Under the pieces are notes generated by a model, which searched no databases, was not told the DNA's origin, and was given only the letters and a program-made list of their open reading frames with translations. From assembly GCA_022072085.1 (NCBI GenBank), contig JAJVII010000045.1, positions 1-64,000 of the forward strand: a stretch of DNA of 64,000 bases, given 5' to 3'. The position numbers and the translations under genes are program-made. The DNA comes from Phycisphaerae bacterium (GTDB taxonomy: Bacteria; Planctomycetota; Phycisphaerae; JAJVII01). Shown here piece by piece: positions 45,613-57,922 of the stretch. Position 1 is the first letter of the stretch. Every line of letters begins with the position of its first letter.

Positions 45613-46220
45613 TTTCCTGTCGACGCGGCGGCCTGCTCGAAGGTCTCCTCCAGGCGGCGGATCTGGTCGCGGATGGAGAGCTTGCCGATGGGCCCGACGC
45701 GGTCGATGATCAGGCGGCCGTCGAGGTGGTCGTTCTCGTGCTGGCAGATGGTGGCCAGGAAGTCGCGTACGTCGACGACGTGCTCGGCGCCGGCCAGGTC
45801 GAGGTACTTCAGCCGCACGCGCTGGCGGCGGCGGAGCGAGCAGGTCACCTCGGGAATCGAGAGGCAGCCTTCCTTGGTCTCCTGCCAGCCTTCCTCCTCA
45901 ACGATCTGCGGGTTGATCGCGACAATCTCGTCGGCGGCCTCGTGCGTCGGACTGGCGATGAAGATGCGCAGCGGCACGTTGACCTGCGTTGCAGCCAGCC
46001 CGACGCCGTTGTCGGCGAGCATGAGTTGTCGCATGCGGCTGACCAGCGCGAATATGCGGGGATCGGACGGATCCTGGACGGGGCTGGCGACCTCGCGCAG
46101 GCTGGGGTGCGGGTAGATGATGATCTCCAGCGTCTCGGGGTTGTCAGGCGGCGTGGGCAATGTTGCTCCTCGAAGTCGTATCGCGTCGATGTCCGCCACA
46201 ACTATAGGCTGCCTGTCCAC
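45609..46220 (-). CDS. def: Peptide deformylase
   Basis: Removes the N-formyl group from nascent proteins. 203 residues with all three motifs: GVGLAATQV, EGCLSIP and QHENDHLDG, which supply the metal ligands Cys and two His plus the catalytic Glu. An N-terminal extension of about 30 residues precedes the core. First gene of a translationally coupled three-gene unit with the LOG protein and the EPSP-synthase-like protein. Confidence 0.96.
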   Translation of the reverse strand: MDRQPIVVADIDAIRLRGATLPTPPDNPETLEIIIYPHPSLREVASPVQDPSDPRIFALVSRMRQLMLADNGVGLAATQVNVPLRIFIASPTHEAADEIVAINPQIVEEEGWQETKEGCLSIPEVTCSLRRRQRVRLKYLDLAGAEHVVDVRDFLATICQHENDHLDGRLIIDRVGPIGKLSIRDQIRRLEETFEQAAASTGK

Positions 46221-46238
46221 CCGCGGGCAACCCTGGCG

Positions 46239-47138
46239 CTACTCCAGCGGCGGCAGTTCCAGGCCCGGGCCGGTCGGGTTCGTCGGGTTGCTCGGGTCGG
46301 TCGGCGTGGACGGGCTGTCCGGGCGGCCGCCGCGGATCATCGGCTGGTAGTGCTGCTCCCGCGCCTGGGTGCCGGTCGTCAGGGAGAGCGTCCGGGTGAC
46401 GTAGTCCTCCTCGGACTTGAAGTACTTCGTGGACTTCTGAACGTGGTAACCGTCGGCGTACTTCAGCAGGGAGGGGAAGTTGAGCTTCCAGTGGCCGTCC
46501 TCGCGCGTGAAGTGGACCATCTGGCTGATCATGCCGTTCTGGTCCCGCAGGTTGGCGTGGGCTTTGGCTGAGTCGTCCAGGAACATGGCCCCGACGTGGA
46601 GGCTCGTCAGCCCGGTCCGATTGATGAAACTGTCGGTGATGGATCTGGCGAACAACTCCTTGCCGGTGAGCTTCTTCAACTCCGATGCGTTGGATTTGAT
46701 GCGAAGGGTCAGCACGAACATGCGGGCCGCAAGCGGCAGGGCGCGCACCTGCTCCGGCGAGTCGTAGAGGGCGATGAGCCGCAGCTTGTCGAACTGGTCG
46801 AATGTATCCTTGTCGACCAGGGCGGCCGCCTCGGCGCCGGCCCTACGCTTCATCGCCTCGATGAAATCGTCGAAGCACTTGCTGATCTGGCCCCGCTGCT
46901 TCTCCTCCTCCGCGTTGATCCCTTCTTCCGGGACGACGGGGATCGACATATCCGAAGGCTTGGCCGAGCCGTCCTTCTTCTCATCCTCGGGCGGCCGGGC
47001 TGCCGTCGCAGGCGGGCTGCCGGCGTTGTTGGTCTTGCCGGAGAAAGGGAACGTGAGCAGACCGATCAGCGCAGCCAAAGCCCCCAGGCCGATCAGGATT
47101 GGCGTCAGCGGATTGGACCTGTTGCCATCATTCGACAT
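46239..47138 (-). CDS. Membrane-anchored exported protein, unknown
   Basis: 299 residues from the ATG at 47138. One N-terminal transmembrane helix (PILIGLGALAALIGLLTF) and a disordered Pro/Ala linker are followed by a mixed helical/strand domain (KCFDDFIEAMKRRAGAEAAALVDKD, FTREDGHWKLNFPSLL) reminiscent of SnoaL/NTF2-like folds. The C-terminus is Pro/Thr/Asn-rich (PSTPTDPSNPTNPTGPG). No firm family. Confidence 0.68.
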   Translation of the reverse strand: MSNDGNRSNPLTPILIGLGALAALIGLLTFPFSGKTNNAGSPPATAARPPEDEKKDGSAKPSDMSIPVVPEEGINAEEEKQRGQISKCFDDFIEAMKRRAGAEAAALVDKDTFDQFDKLRLIALYDSPEQVRALPLAARMFVLTLRIKSNASELKKLTGKELFARSITDSFINRTGLTSLHVGAMFLDDSAKAHANLRDQNGMISQMVHFTREDGHWKLNFPSLLKYADGYHVQKSTKYFKSEEDYVTRTLSLTTGTQAREQHYQPMIRGGRPDSPSTPTDPSNPTNPTGPGLELPPLE

Positions 47139-47219
47139 GATCGCCCCCGCGCCGGCGGCGCAGCCACGGGCTTCAGTCAACACGCATTATAACCCCGCAG
47201 GCCGCGGATGTGCGCCCAA

Positions 47220-47533
47220 TCAGCAGGCGTAATCGAATGCCAGCACGGCATCGTCGTCGGCGACCAGGTGGGGCTTGATGATCGCGACGACCTTCTGATG
47301 CTCGGCGTGCGGGCCGTAGCGCCGCAGCGACGCCTCGTCGGCGAAGTCCATCGTGAACCCGTGCGTGTAGCCGTGCTGGCGGCCGTCGTCGGTGACCCCC
47401 GCGCCCCAGCGGTAGGCGGCGAACCCGCCGATCTTCCGCTCCAGGGCAGCCAGGCCGTCGCGAATCTCCTCCAGCGTCGCCGCCGGCGTCCCCGGGCTGA
47501 ACTTGAACAGCACGACGTGTCGGATCATGGGGT

Positions 47534-47537
<4 letters not shown>
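47220..47537 (-). CDS. Stress-responsive A/B barrel (Dabb) domain protein
   Basis: 105 residues, single Dabb domain: [29 protein letters not shown] (in part), [24 protein letters not shown] with the conserved His/His near the end. These small ferredoxin-like dimers have varied or unknown functions. The start overlaps the aconitase stop by 4 bases. Confidence 0.9.
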
Positions 47538-50206
<2,669 letters not shown>

Positions 50207-50285
50207 TCCGAATCCTCCGGGTGAGTGGGGCTCAACCCGGGGAATTCTACCGCTCGGCGGCCGATTTACAATGATCGGGTGAGGG

Positions 50286-51188
50286 TCAGTCCGGCTGGGT
50301 CGTTGGCGACAGGGCCGACGTCGCCTGGGCCGGCTGGGCCGTCGGGCCGACGGTCAGCAGGTCGTTGATGTCGCCGTTGCCGGGCAGGCGAAAGAGCATC
50401 GTCCCGGTCAGACGGAACCGCGTGTCGGGCCGCTGGAGCATCTCGGCCAGCGACCGCACGCCGACTTCCGGCGAGCGAACCCAGACGACCAGCCTCAGGT
50501 CCTGCGGATGACCCGCGGTCAGGGGGATCGGGTTGCTCACCATCGTGTCGATCTCGACCAGCGGGCGCTCGTTGATGAACAACTGGCCCACCAGGGCTGA
50601 CGGCGCCAGGGCCAGCACGTTGGGGTTGGCGACCTCTGCCGTCAGGGCGATGCCTACGCGGGTCTCGCTCGTGCCGATCATCTCGATGCTTGTGAGCTTC
50701 ACCGTCATCGGCTGAATGACCGGGAACCGTCCGGAGTTCTCGCACCGGATTTCGATCGGCCCGATCGGCCCGCTGACGTGGGCGGTCATCTCGAACCGGT
50801 AAGGGAAGAAGGGCAGGCTGTCCAGGCCGACTTCACGGATCGCCCGCAGGGGCAGATGGACGTCGAGGTTCAGCGGCACGCTTCGGTCGGCCGGCAGTTC
50901 AGTGGGCTTGGAAGAGGAGCCTGAAAGCAGCTCGACCTGCCCGCTGCGGATGGACCAGCTCACGTCTTCGATGCGGAGCTGGAAATCGTTGGGGTTCTCA
51001 ACCTCGCACATGGCCAGGTAGTCCGCGCTCTCCAGCCCGAGCTTCTGGATGGTCATGCTCTGGAACGTGAGCCTGGGCTGAAGCTGATCGCAGCCCCCGG
51101 CCGCCAGCGCCGACGACAGCAATGCCGCGGCCAGGATGAACCGACGATTGGAAACGCGCAACGTTTCGGTCACGTGGCCCGGAATCAT
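50286..51188 (-). CDS. LEA-2 (LEA14-like) domain lipoprotein
   Basis: 300 residues from the ATG at 51188 (ribosome site ggaga). A signal peptide leads to lipobox LAAGGC. The mature part has two LEA14/WHy-like units, each with a VENPNDFQL or [11 protein letters not shown] motif in [20 protein letters not shown] and [20 protein letters not shown]. Such proteins are associated with desiccation or envelope stress. The end reads SPTTQPD. Confidence 0.78.
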   Translation of the reverse strand: MIPGHVTETLRVSNRRFILAAALLSSALAAGGCDQLQPRLTFQSMTIQKLGLESADYLAMCEVENPNDFQLRIEDVSWSIRSGQVELLSGSSSKPTELPADRSVPLNLDVHLPLRAIREVGLDSLPFFPYRFEMTAHVSGPIGPIEIRCENSGRFPVIQPMTVKLTSIEMIGTSETRVGIALTAEVANPNVLALAPSALVGQLFINERPLVEIDTMVSNPIPLTAGHPQDLRLVVWVRSPEVGVRSLAEMLQRPDTRFRLTGTMLFRLPGNGDINDLLTVGPTAQPAQATSALSPTTQPD

Positions 51189-51298
51189 CCGAGTTCTCCC
51201 GGTGTTCGGCGTGGCTTTCGGCAAACCGTTTGTCTGCCGGCGCAGGCCATGATAGCATCATGAACCGGCCGGCGACAGGGCCGATGAGAGGAAATAAC

Positions 51299-52987
51299 GT
51301 GGCCGAGCAGGACACATTGCAGCTGACCGACTTTCTGGACGTCGCGACGCTCCAGCTTGTCCAGGACCGTTTCGCCGCCGTCACCGGCGTGCGGACCAGC
51401 ATCCGCAACGCGATGGGGCAGTTGCTGACGCGGCCCAGCCCGGCGACCGACGCCTCCGACCTGCCAGGCGCCGGCCCGACCGTCGAGGCCTACTACGCCG
51501 CCGCCCCCATCGAGGTCGACGGGCGACGCATCGGGTCGATCGTCATGGAGGACCGTCCGCGGCCGGCCTTTGTGCCCGGACCGGTCGCGTCGCTGGCCCG
51601 CGAGTTCAGGCTGTCGGGCAGCCAGCTCGACCGCCTCCTGAGCTGCCTCTACCAGTCGTCGGTCGACCGCTACAGCGCGGCCCTGGAGTTCCTGCACCTG
51701 CTGGCCAACACGGTCGCGAGGCTCTGCTACCAGGAATACCAGCTTCGCCGCCGGGTCGAGGAACTCAGCGCGATCTACCGCGTCGCCAACGAACTGGTCG
51801 GCCAGCGCGACCTCCAGAGCCTGCTCGACCGCATCACGCGGCTGGTCTGCGAGGTCATGCACGTCAAGGCTGCGTCGCTTCGGCTGCTCGATCCCGAGCG
51901 GCGCGAGCTGCGGATGAAGTCCGTCTTCAACCTCTCGGCGCAGTACCTCAACAAGGGACCGGTCATGGTCGAAGCCAGCCGCATCGACCGCGCGGCCCTG
52001 GGCGGCGAGACCGTCTACATCCCGCTGCTGACCGAGGATCCGCGGGTGATCTACCCCGCGGAGATGGAGCGCGAGGGGCTGGTCAGCGCCCTGGTCGTCG
52101 GGCTGGTCTATCGCGGACGGTCGGTCGGCGTGCTGCGAATCTACACGGGCCAGCGCCAGGAGTTCCAGCCCGTCGAGGTGTCGCTGCTGCGGGCGGTAGC
52201 CAACCAGGCCGCCGCGGCCATCGTGAACACGGAACTTCAGATCGAGACGCGGCAGGCCGAGATCACCCAGCGGCAGATCGAAGTCGCCCGCGACGTGCAG
52301 CGGCGGATGATCCCCGGCCGCCCGCCGCAGGTGCCGGGCTACGACCTGGCGGGGCTCTACACGCCGGCGTTCGACCTGGGCGGCGACTTCTACGACTTCA
52401 TCGAGTTGCCCGACGGCCGAGTCGGCGTGGCCATCGCCGACGTCGTCGGCAAGGGCGTCGCCGCGTCGCTGATGATGGCGTCGGTGCGGTCGAGCCTGCG
52501 GGCCTACGCGTTCCAGTATCGCAGCCTCGACGAGCTGATGCGCTACGTGAACCTTTCGCTCTGTCGCGACACGCTGGGCAGCGAGTTCACGACGGCGTTC
52601 TACGGCGAGTTGGACCCGCGCAGCGGGCGGGTGCTCTACTGCAACGCCGGGCACAACCCGCCGCTGCTGCTGCGGGCCGGCGGGGAGTTCGAGGAACTCA
52701 GCACCGGTGGAACCGTGCTCGGGGCGTTTGAGGACGCGACCTTCGAGGTGGGAAGCGTGAACCTGCGGCCCGGCGACCTGCTGCTGCTTTACACCGACGG
52801 GCTGCCCGACTCGATGAACTTCGAGGACGAGCCCTACGGCATGGATCGCGTGCGGGCGAACGTGGCCCACTTCATCGGCCAACCGGCCCGCCAGGTGCTG
52901 GGCAACATCCGCTGGGAGGTCCGCAAGTACACCGGCCTGACCCAGCGCGTCGACGACCTGACAATGGTGGCTGTCCGGGTGGAGTAG
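51299..52987 (+). CDS. PocR/GAF-domain SpoIIE-type phosphatase
   Basis: 562 residues from a GTG with ribosome site gagagga. Two ATG codons upstream (51260, 51284) lack one. The N-terminal segment TDFLDVATLQLVQDRFAAVTGV resembles a PocR sensory domain. A GAF domain follows (about 185-330), then a helical linker (QRQIEVARDVQRRMIPGRPP) and a SpoIIE PP2C-like domain with GGDFYDF, IADVVGKGVAASLMMA, CNAGHNPPLLL and YTDGLPDSMN. It is soluble, unlike the membrane SpoIIE phosphatase at 35 kb. Likely resets an anti-sigma factor antagonist. Confidence 0.9.
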   Translation: MAEQDTLQLTDFLDVATLQLVQDRFAAVTGVRTSIRNAMGQLLTRPSPATDASDLPGAGPTVEAYYAAAPIEVDGRRIGSIVMEDRPRPAFVPGPVASLAREFRLSGSQLDRLLSCLYQSSVDRYSAALEFLHLLANTVARLCYQEYQLRRRVEELSAIYRVANELVGQRDLQSLLDRITRLVCEVMHVKAASLRLLDPERRELRMKSVFNLSAQYLNKGPVMVEASRIDRAALGGETVYIPLLTEDPRVIYPAEMEREGLVSALVVGLVYRGRSVGVLRIYTGQRQEFQPVEVSLLRAVANQAAAAIVNTELQIETRQAEITQRQIEVARDVQRRMIPGRPPQVPGYDLAGLYTPAFDLGGDFYDFIELPDGRVGVAIADVVGKGVAASLMMASVRSSLRAYAFQYRSLDELMRYVNLSLCRDTLGSEFTTAFYGELDPRSGRVLYCNAGHNPPLLLRAGGEFEELSTGGTVLGAFEDATFEVGSVNLRPGDLLLLYTDGLPDSMNFEDEPYGMDRVRANVAHFIGQPARQVLGNIRWEVRKYTGLTQRVDDLTMVAVRVE

Positions 52988-53044
52988 GGCGGCAGCACGG
53001 GCGCCGCATGCCTGACGGTCAGCCGATCGCGACGTCCCTTCCCG

Positions 53045-55114
53045 TCAGTCCTCCAGTGCGACCGGGCTGTCGTCGTCGTCCCAGTCCCACGCGCCCTGCG
53101 ACGCGGTCTCGGCGACCTGCGGCTGGGCGTCCGGCGCGGCATCGGGTTCGGTGATCGCCGTTTCAACTTCGGCATTCGCGTCGGCTTCGTCAGGCGGCCC
53201 GTCATCGTCGGGTTCGCCGTCGCCGTCCTGCGTCGGCTGGCCGTCGCCGGGCTGACCGGCGGCGTCCTGGGCGGACTTGTCGCGGTTCTTGTTGCGGCGG
53301 CGCCCGCCGCGGCGGCGACGGCGGCGTCCACGACGCTTCTCGCCGGTCTGCTCGCCTTCCTGGCGGGGCTGGCCGTCCTGCTGCGGGGCAGCCGCCTGCT
53401 CCGGGCTGCCCTCGGCGGCCGGCTGATCAGACTGCTGCGGGGGGGCGCCCGACTCATCCTCGCCCGAGTCGCCCGACTCGTCCTCGCGGTCGAGGTCGCG
53501 GGCGACGTCGCGCTCCTGCTCCTGCTGGCGGCGGCGCTGCTGCTCCCGCTGGCGCTGCTGGAGGTGGACCGGCTGCTGGACGCGGGCGTCGAGCTGCACG
53601 GTAGCGCCGCGATGATCCACCGCATTGTAGCGGACCTCGTCGGCGCCGAAGTTCTCATCGATGTTGATGAGCACCTGCTTGCGGGTCTGGTCTTCGAGCT
53701 GGACCAGCAGCCGCCGCTTGCGGTTGTTGAGGAACTGCCCGACGACCGGCGAAACCGTGACCTCCAGCCGCGAGACGTTGTCCAGCACCAGGGCGTACTG
53801 GATGGTCCGCATCACGTCGAAGCTGAGGCTCTCGGGCGTCTTGATCAGCCCCGAGCCGTTGCAGTGCGGACAGTCCTGATAGAGCGACCGCTTCAGGCTC
53901 GGCCGCATCCGCTGGCGGGTCATCTCGACCAGGCCGAAGCGGCTCATGCGGGTGAACTCGGTGCGGGCCCGGTCCTTCTTGAGCAGGTCGCGCAGCTTGT
54001 GCTCGAGGTCGCGCTGGTGGTTGCGGTCGCGCAGGTCGATGAAGTCGATCACGATCACGCCGCCCAGGTCGCGCAGGCGGAGCTGGCGGCAGACCTCGTC
54101 GGCGGCGGCCATGTCGGTCAGGAAGGCGGTCCGCTCGGCGTCGGCCTGCGAGCGGTACTTGCCACTGTTCACGTCGATGGCCACCAGGGCCTCGGTCTGG
54201 TCAATGACCAGCGATCCGCCGTTGGGCAGGTCGACGTGGCGAGAGTTGATCCGCTCCAGCTCGGCCTCGATGTTGTACTTGTGGAACAGCGGCTCGGGCC
54301 CGCTGTAGTGCTCCAGCAGCCCCTTGGGGGCGCGGGGCATGGCGATGCTCATGAAGTCGCTGACCCGCTGCATCACCTTCTCGCTGTCGACGACGATCCG
54401 GTCGATCTCGGTGTTCAGCACGTCGCGGACGGTGCGGATGACCAGGTCGGATTCCTGGTAAAGCTCTGCCGGCGCCTTGTCGCTCTTGATCTTCTTGGCC
54501 ACCTGGTTCCACAGCCGCGTCAGGTAGTTCAGGTCGCGCTGAAGCTCGCGCTTCGGGCGACCGACGCCGGCGGTGCGGACGATGAACCCCATGTTCTTGG
54601 GCGGGGTGAGTTCTTCGAGCACCTTGCGGACCGCGCGGCGGGCCTCGTCGTCCTCGATCTTGCGCGACACGCCCAGCTTGCTCATGCCGGGCATGAGCAC
54701 GAGGAATCGGCCTGGGATCGACAGGTAGCTGGTGAGCGTTGGGCCCTTGGTGCCGATGCCCTCCTTGGTCACCTGAACGATGATCTCCTGCCCGCGGCGG
54801 AGGCACTTCTGGATCGGCGGGCGGTCGCGGCGGGAGGTCTTCTTGCCGACCTCCTCCTTGCGCTCGGGCCCGGGGAAGTACTGCGGCTGGAGGTCGCTGA
54901 TGTGGAGGAATCCGTTCTTGGCTTCGCCGAAGTCGATGAACGCCGCCTGGATCGACGGCTCCACGTTGACAACCTTGCCCTTGTAGATGTTCCCGACGTG
55001 GCTTTCGGCGCTGGTGCGCTCCATGTAGAGCTCTTCCAGTCGGCCGTCCTGCACCACGGCGATGCGGACTTCCTCCCCTTCGACGGCGTTGATGAGCATT
55101 TCCTTGTTGGACAC
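53045..55114 (-). CDS. rng: Ribonuclease E/G family endoribonuclease
   Basis: 689 residues. The S1 RNA-binding domain has GNIYKGKVVNVEPSIQAAFIDFG and GFLHISDL. The catalytic DNase-I-like domain has VAIDVNSGKY and VIDFIDLRD, and the Zn-link is CPHCNGSG. The C-terminus is disordered: arginine-rich (GRRRRRRGG) then strongly acidic, ending DDDDSPVALED, as in RNase E-type scaffolds. It processes rRNA and mRNA. The start is 3 bases after the DUF2344 stop, so it is in the hpf-pts run. Confidence 0.95.
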   Translation of the reverse strand: MSNKEMLINAVEGEEVRIAVVQDGRLEELYMERTSAESHVGNIYKGKVVNVEPSIQAAFIDFGEAKNGFLHISDLQPQYFPGPERKEEVGKKTSRRDRPPIQKCLRRGQEIIVQVTKEGIGTKGPTLTSYLSIPGRFLVLMPGMSKLGVSRKIEDDEARRAVRKVLEELTPPKNMGFIVRTAGVGRPKRELQRDLNYLTRLWNQVAKKIKSDKAPAELYQESDLVIRTVRDVLNTEIDRIVVDSEKVMQRVSDFMSIAMPRAPKGLLEHYSGPEPLFHKYNIEAELERINSRHVDLPNGGSLVIDQTEALVAIDVNSGKYRSQADAERTAFLTDMAAADEVCRQLRLRDLGGVIVIDFIDLRDRNHQRDLEHKLRDLLKKDRARTEFTRMSRFGLVEMTRQRMRPSLKRSLYQDCPHCNGSGLIKTPESLSFDVMRTIQYALVLDNVSRLEVTVSPVVGQFLNNRKRRLLVQLEDQTRKQVLINIDENFGADEVRYNAVDHRGATVQLDARVQQPVHLQQRQREQQRRRQQEQERDVARDLDREDESGDSGEDESGAPPQQSDQPAAEGSPEQAAAPQQDGQPRQEGEQTGEKRRGRRRRRRGGRRRNKNRDKSAQDAAGQPGDGQPTQDGDGEPDDDGPPDEADANAEVETAITEPDAAPDAQPQVAETASQGAWDWDDDDSPVALED

Positions 55115-55117
55115 GAG

Positions 55118-55888
55118 TTACTGTTCCTTTCCTGCGGTTGTTCCGTTGTCGCTTCCGCGTCCGTCCGTCGGGTCGCACGGGGACAGTCCCCACTCGACCC
55201 GCAGCCGCGTGATGCGGTGGCCCATCGCGGCCGCGTCCAGGCCGAGGGCTTCGAGCACCTCGGTCGGGCGGGCCGTTCCCCGGTCGTCCAGCGTCAGGTC
55301 GATCGCCAGCGCCGCGCCCCCCGGCTCGATCGCGACGCCGGCCAGGTGCGGCCGGATGTCGCGCGGCTGGGTGCTGCCCGTCTCGTCCTGGACACGCTGC
55401 ACGATGCAGCGGTCGGAGGCGAGCAGCGCCGCGATGCGGGCGTCCAGGTCCGCCGGCGTCTGATCGGCCGGCAGCTCGACGCGGTAGCGCACCGAGGCAG
55501 GGCGGGGCGGACGCGCGACGCCCAACGCCTCGACCAGCCGAACGTCGGCCGGCATCTGGGGCGAAAGGCTCTCGCGGACCTGCGCGGGAGAGAGCGGGGC
55601 GTGATGGCCCGTGGCGTCGTCGTCGCCCATCAGCTCCAGGACGAGCATCTCGTCGTCGCTGGCCACGCCCAGCGGGCGAGGCAGCGGCAGCGACAACCGG
55701 GGCCGGGGGTTGAACCCCTTGCCCCAGCGCAGCGGCAAACGGGCGCGGATGGCGGCCCGCTCGAAGAGGCGCATGGTGTCCTGGTGGCTGAGATAGCGAA
55801 GGTCGCCGCCAAGGGTGAACCGAATCGCGACGCGGTAGGACAACGAATTGGATGTCTGGTTCGAAACCGTTGTTGAAGACTCGTACAC
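55118..55888 (-). CDS. DUF2344/TIGR03936-like protein
   Basis: About 256 residues; the start is uncertain (GTG at 55888 chosen; a TTG at 55843 is also possible). The conserved N-terminal block is RFTLGGDLRYLSHQDTMRLFERA, followed by WGKGFNPRPRLSLPLPRPLG, the signature of DUF2344. In many bacteria this is fused to or beside a radical SAM protein; here the radical SAM part is missing from the neighbourhood. It precedes rng by 3 bases. Confidence 0.85.
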   Translation of the reverse strand: MYESSTTVSNQTSNSLSYRVAIRFTLGGDLRYLSHQDTMRLFERAAIRARLPLRWGKGFNPRPRLSLPLPRPLGVASDDEMLVLELMGDDDATGHHAPLSPAQVRESLSPQMPADVRLVEALGVARPPRPASVRYRVELPADQTPADLDARIAALLASDRCIVQRVQDETGSTQPRDIRPHLAGVAIEPGGAALAIDLTLDDRGTARPTEVLEALGLDAAAMGHRITRLRVEWGLSPCDPTDGRGSDNGTTAGKEQ

Positions 55889-55924
55889 TCGCCCGGCCGG
55901 ACGGCGGTCGACCCGGTCGCTCAC

Positions 55925-56096
55925 GACGCCGCGAAAAGCGGCGTGCCCCGCATGCGCCCCGGGACCGCGGTCCCCGATCCAGGCATGGTTTTCCTTGTGT
56001 GCCGGCTGACGGGCTCGCGCCCGCCGGCCGCTCTCTTGTCCGTCAAGAGACAGTTTCGTCGCCCGGGCACGGGGCGCGGGCAGCGAAACGGTCTCT
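55925..56096. other. Structured intergenic segment with four hairpins
   Basis: Four successive palindromes lie between ptsI and the DUF2344 gene: ACGCCGC-gaaaa-GCGGCGT (55926-55944), the perfect 14-base palindrome GGGACCGCGGTCCC (55961-55974), GCCGG...CCGGC with an inner GGGC/GCCC stem (56001-56028), and a 20-bp arm hairpin at 56046-56065 with 56077-56096 (17 of 20 paired). It could be a leader, an sRNA or a processing site in the pts-rng transcript. Confidence 0.5.
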
Positions 56097-56123
56097 GGTC
56101 TCCGCAGGCTCCAAGGCCGCTGT

Positions 56124-57863
56124 TCACAAGGCCTTGGGGGCAATCCGCCGCGTTTCCTCCCGCAGGTAGTTGAGTATCTGGCGGTCGGAATCGAACGTCA
56201 TCACCCTGCGCGATATCTTAGCAGCTTTTTCAAGAGAAACTGCGCGAATCACGCGTTTGATCTGCGGAATTCTGGGCGGGGTCATGGAAAATGTTCGTAA
56301 ACCAAGCCCCAGCAACAAGATAGTATATTCCGGGTCGCCGGCCATTTCGCCGCACAGGCTCACGCCGATTCCCTGGCGCCGGCCGGCTTTGAGGATGTCC
56401 TTGATGAGTTTGACCACCGCCGGGTGGGCCGGCGTGAACAGCGGGGCGACCCGTTCGTTGGTCCGGTCCACCGCCAGCGTGTACTGCACCAGGTCGTTGG
56501 TGCCGATGCTGAAGAAGTCGACTTCCTTGCCGAGGGTCGCCGCGGTCAGGGCCGCCGACGGCGTCTCAATCATGATGCCGATCTTGACGTCGCGGTTGAA
56601 GGGGATGTGCTCCTCTTCCAGATCCTCCATGACGTCGCCGATGATGATCTTGGCCTGCCGCAACTCCAGCGTGCTGGTGATCAGCGGGAGCATGACCCGC
56701 ACGTCGCCCTTGACCGACGCCCGCAGGATCGCCCGAAGCTGCGTGCGGAACAGCGGCAGGTGCTGGAGGCAGAAGCGGATCGACCGCAGGCCCAGGAAGG
56801 GGTTGCGTTCGGGCTCGGATCGGCGGGCCTGCGACCACTTGTCGGCGCCCAGGTCCAGGGTGCGGAAGACGATCGGCTTGCCGCCAGCGGCCTGGATGGC
56901 TTCGGTGTAGGCGGTCAGGTGCTCGGCTTCTGTCGGCTCGGTCTCGCTGCCGAGGTAGAGGAACTCGGTGCGGTAGAGGCCGATGCCATCGCCGCCCTTT
57001 TCCATCACGCTGGCGACCTCGTGGGGAAACTCGATGTTGCCCATGAGGGTGATCTGCACGCCGTCGCGCGTGACCGCCGGCAGCGAGGCCAGCTCCTCCA
57101 GCTCGTGCTCCAGCTCCTGATATTCGCGGATGTGCCGGTTGTATTCCTCGCGGGTCAGGTCGTCGGGGTTGATGATGACCACGCCGCGGTTGCCGTCGAT
57201 GATGACGGTGTCGCCACTGGCGACGTCGCGGGAAATGTCCGACACGCCGACCACCGCGGGGATCGACAGCGCCCGGGCGACGATGGCCGTGTGGCTGGTG
57301 CGCCCGCCGACGTCGGTGGCGAACCCCCTGACGCGGCTGCGCGCCAGCAGGGCCGTCTGCGAGGGCGTCAGGTCGTGGGCCAGCACGCAGACGTCCTCGG
57401 TGAGGTGCTCGATGGTCTCTCGCCGCTCGCCCAGCAGGTGGCGCAGTAGCCGCTTCTCCAGATCGTAGATGTCCCGGGCCCGCTCGGGCAGGACGGAATT
57501 GGACATCTGGAGGAACGCCCGGGCGTGGCCGCGCAGGACGGTGGTGACCGAATACTCCGCCGTGTAGCACTTGTCGGCGATGGTGCGGTGGATCTGCTCG
57601 ATAAGGCTGCGGTCGCGCAGGACGCCGAGGTGGAAGTCGAAGATCGACGCCGTCTCGGCGCCGAGCTGGTCGACCGCGTCGGTGCGGAGCTTCTCCAGTT
57701 CGTCCTGGCTCTCAGCCAGCGCGTGGTCAAGGCGCTTCAACTCGGTGGGGACTTCGTCCGGGGTGATGGTCCGCCTGGGGATGCGGTATTCCTCCGTCTC
57801 GAGCACGAAGCCCGAGGCGATGGCCACACCCGGCGAGACGCCCATGCCTTTCCTGATTTCCAT
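56124..57863 (-). CDS. ptsI: PTS enzyme I
   Basis: Phosphoenolpyruvate-protein phosphotransferase, which passes phosphate from PEP to HPr. 579 residues, standard length. The active-site histidine is in GGRTSHTAIVARAL; the PEP-binding parts FRTLDLGADKW, MIETPSAAL and SLCGEMAGDP are intact. No sugar permease is encoded nearby, so it probably serves the regulatory chain with ptsH and ptsN. Confidence 0.96.
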   Translation of the reverse strand: MEIRKGMGVSPGVAIASGFVLETEEYRIPRRTITPDEVPTELKRLDHALAESQDELEKLRTDAVDQLGAETASIFDFHLGVLRDRSLIEQIHRTIADKCYTAEYSVTTVLRGHARAFLQMSNSVLPERARDIYDLEKRLLRHLLGERRETIEHLTEDVCVLAHDLTPSQTALLARSRVRGFATDVGGRTSHTAIVARALSIPAVVGVSDISRDVASGDTVIIDGNRGVVIINPDDLTREEYNRHIREYQELEHELEELASLPAVTRDGVQITLMGNIEFPHEVASVMEKGGDGIGLYRTEFLYLGSETEPTEAEHLTAYTEAIQAAGGKPIVFRTLDLGADKWSQARRSEPERNPFLGLRSIRFCLQHLPLFRTQLRAILRASVKGDVRVMLPLITSTLELRQAKIIIGDVMEDLEEEHIPFNRDVKIGIMIETPSAALTAATLGKEVDFFSIGTNDLVQYTLAVDRTNERVAPLFTPAHPAVVKLIKDILKAGRRQGIGVSLCGEMAGDPEYTILLLGLGLRTFSMTPPRIPQIKRVIRAVSLEKAAKISRRVMTFDSDRQILNYLREETRRIAPKAL

Positions 57864-57922
57864 CGTCGATGGATTCCGCTCGCTCGTGCAGACGGTTCCG
57901 CGCGGCCGGACTCCTGGCCCGG

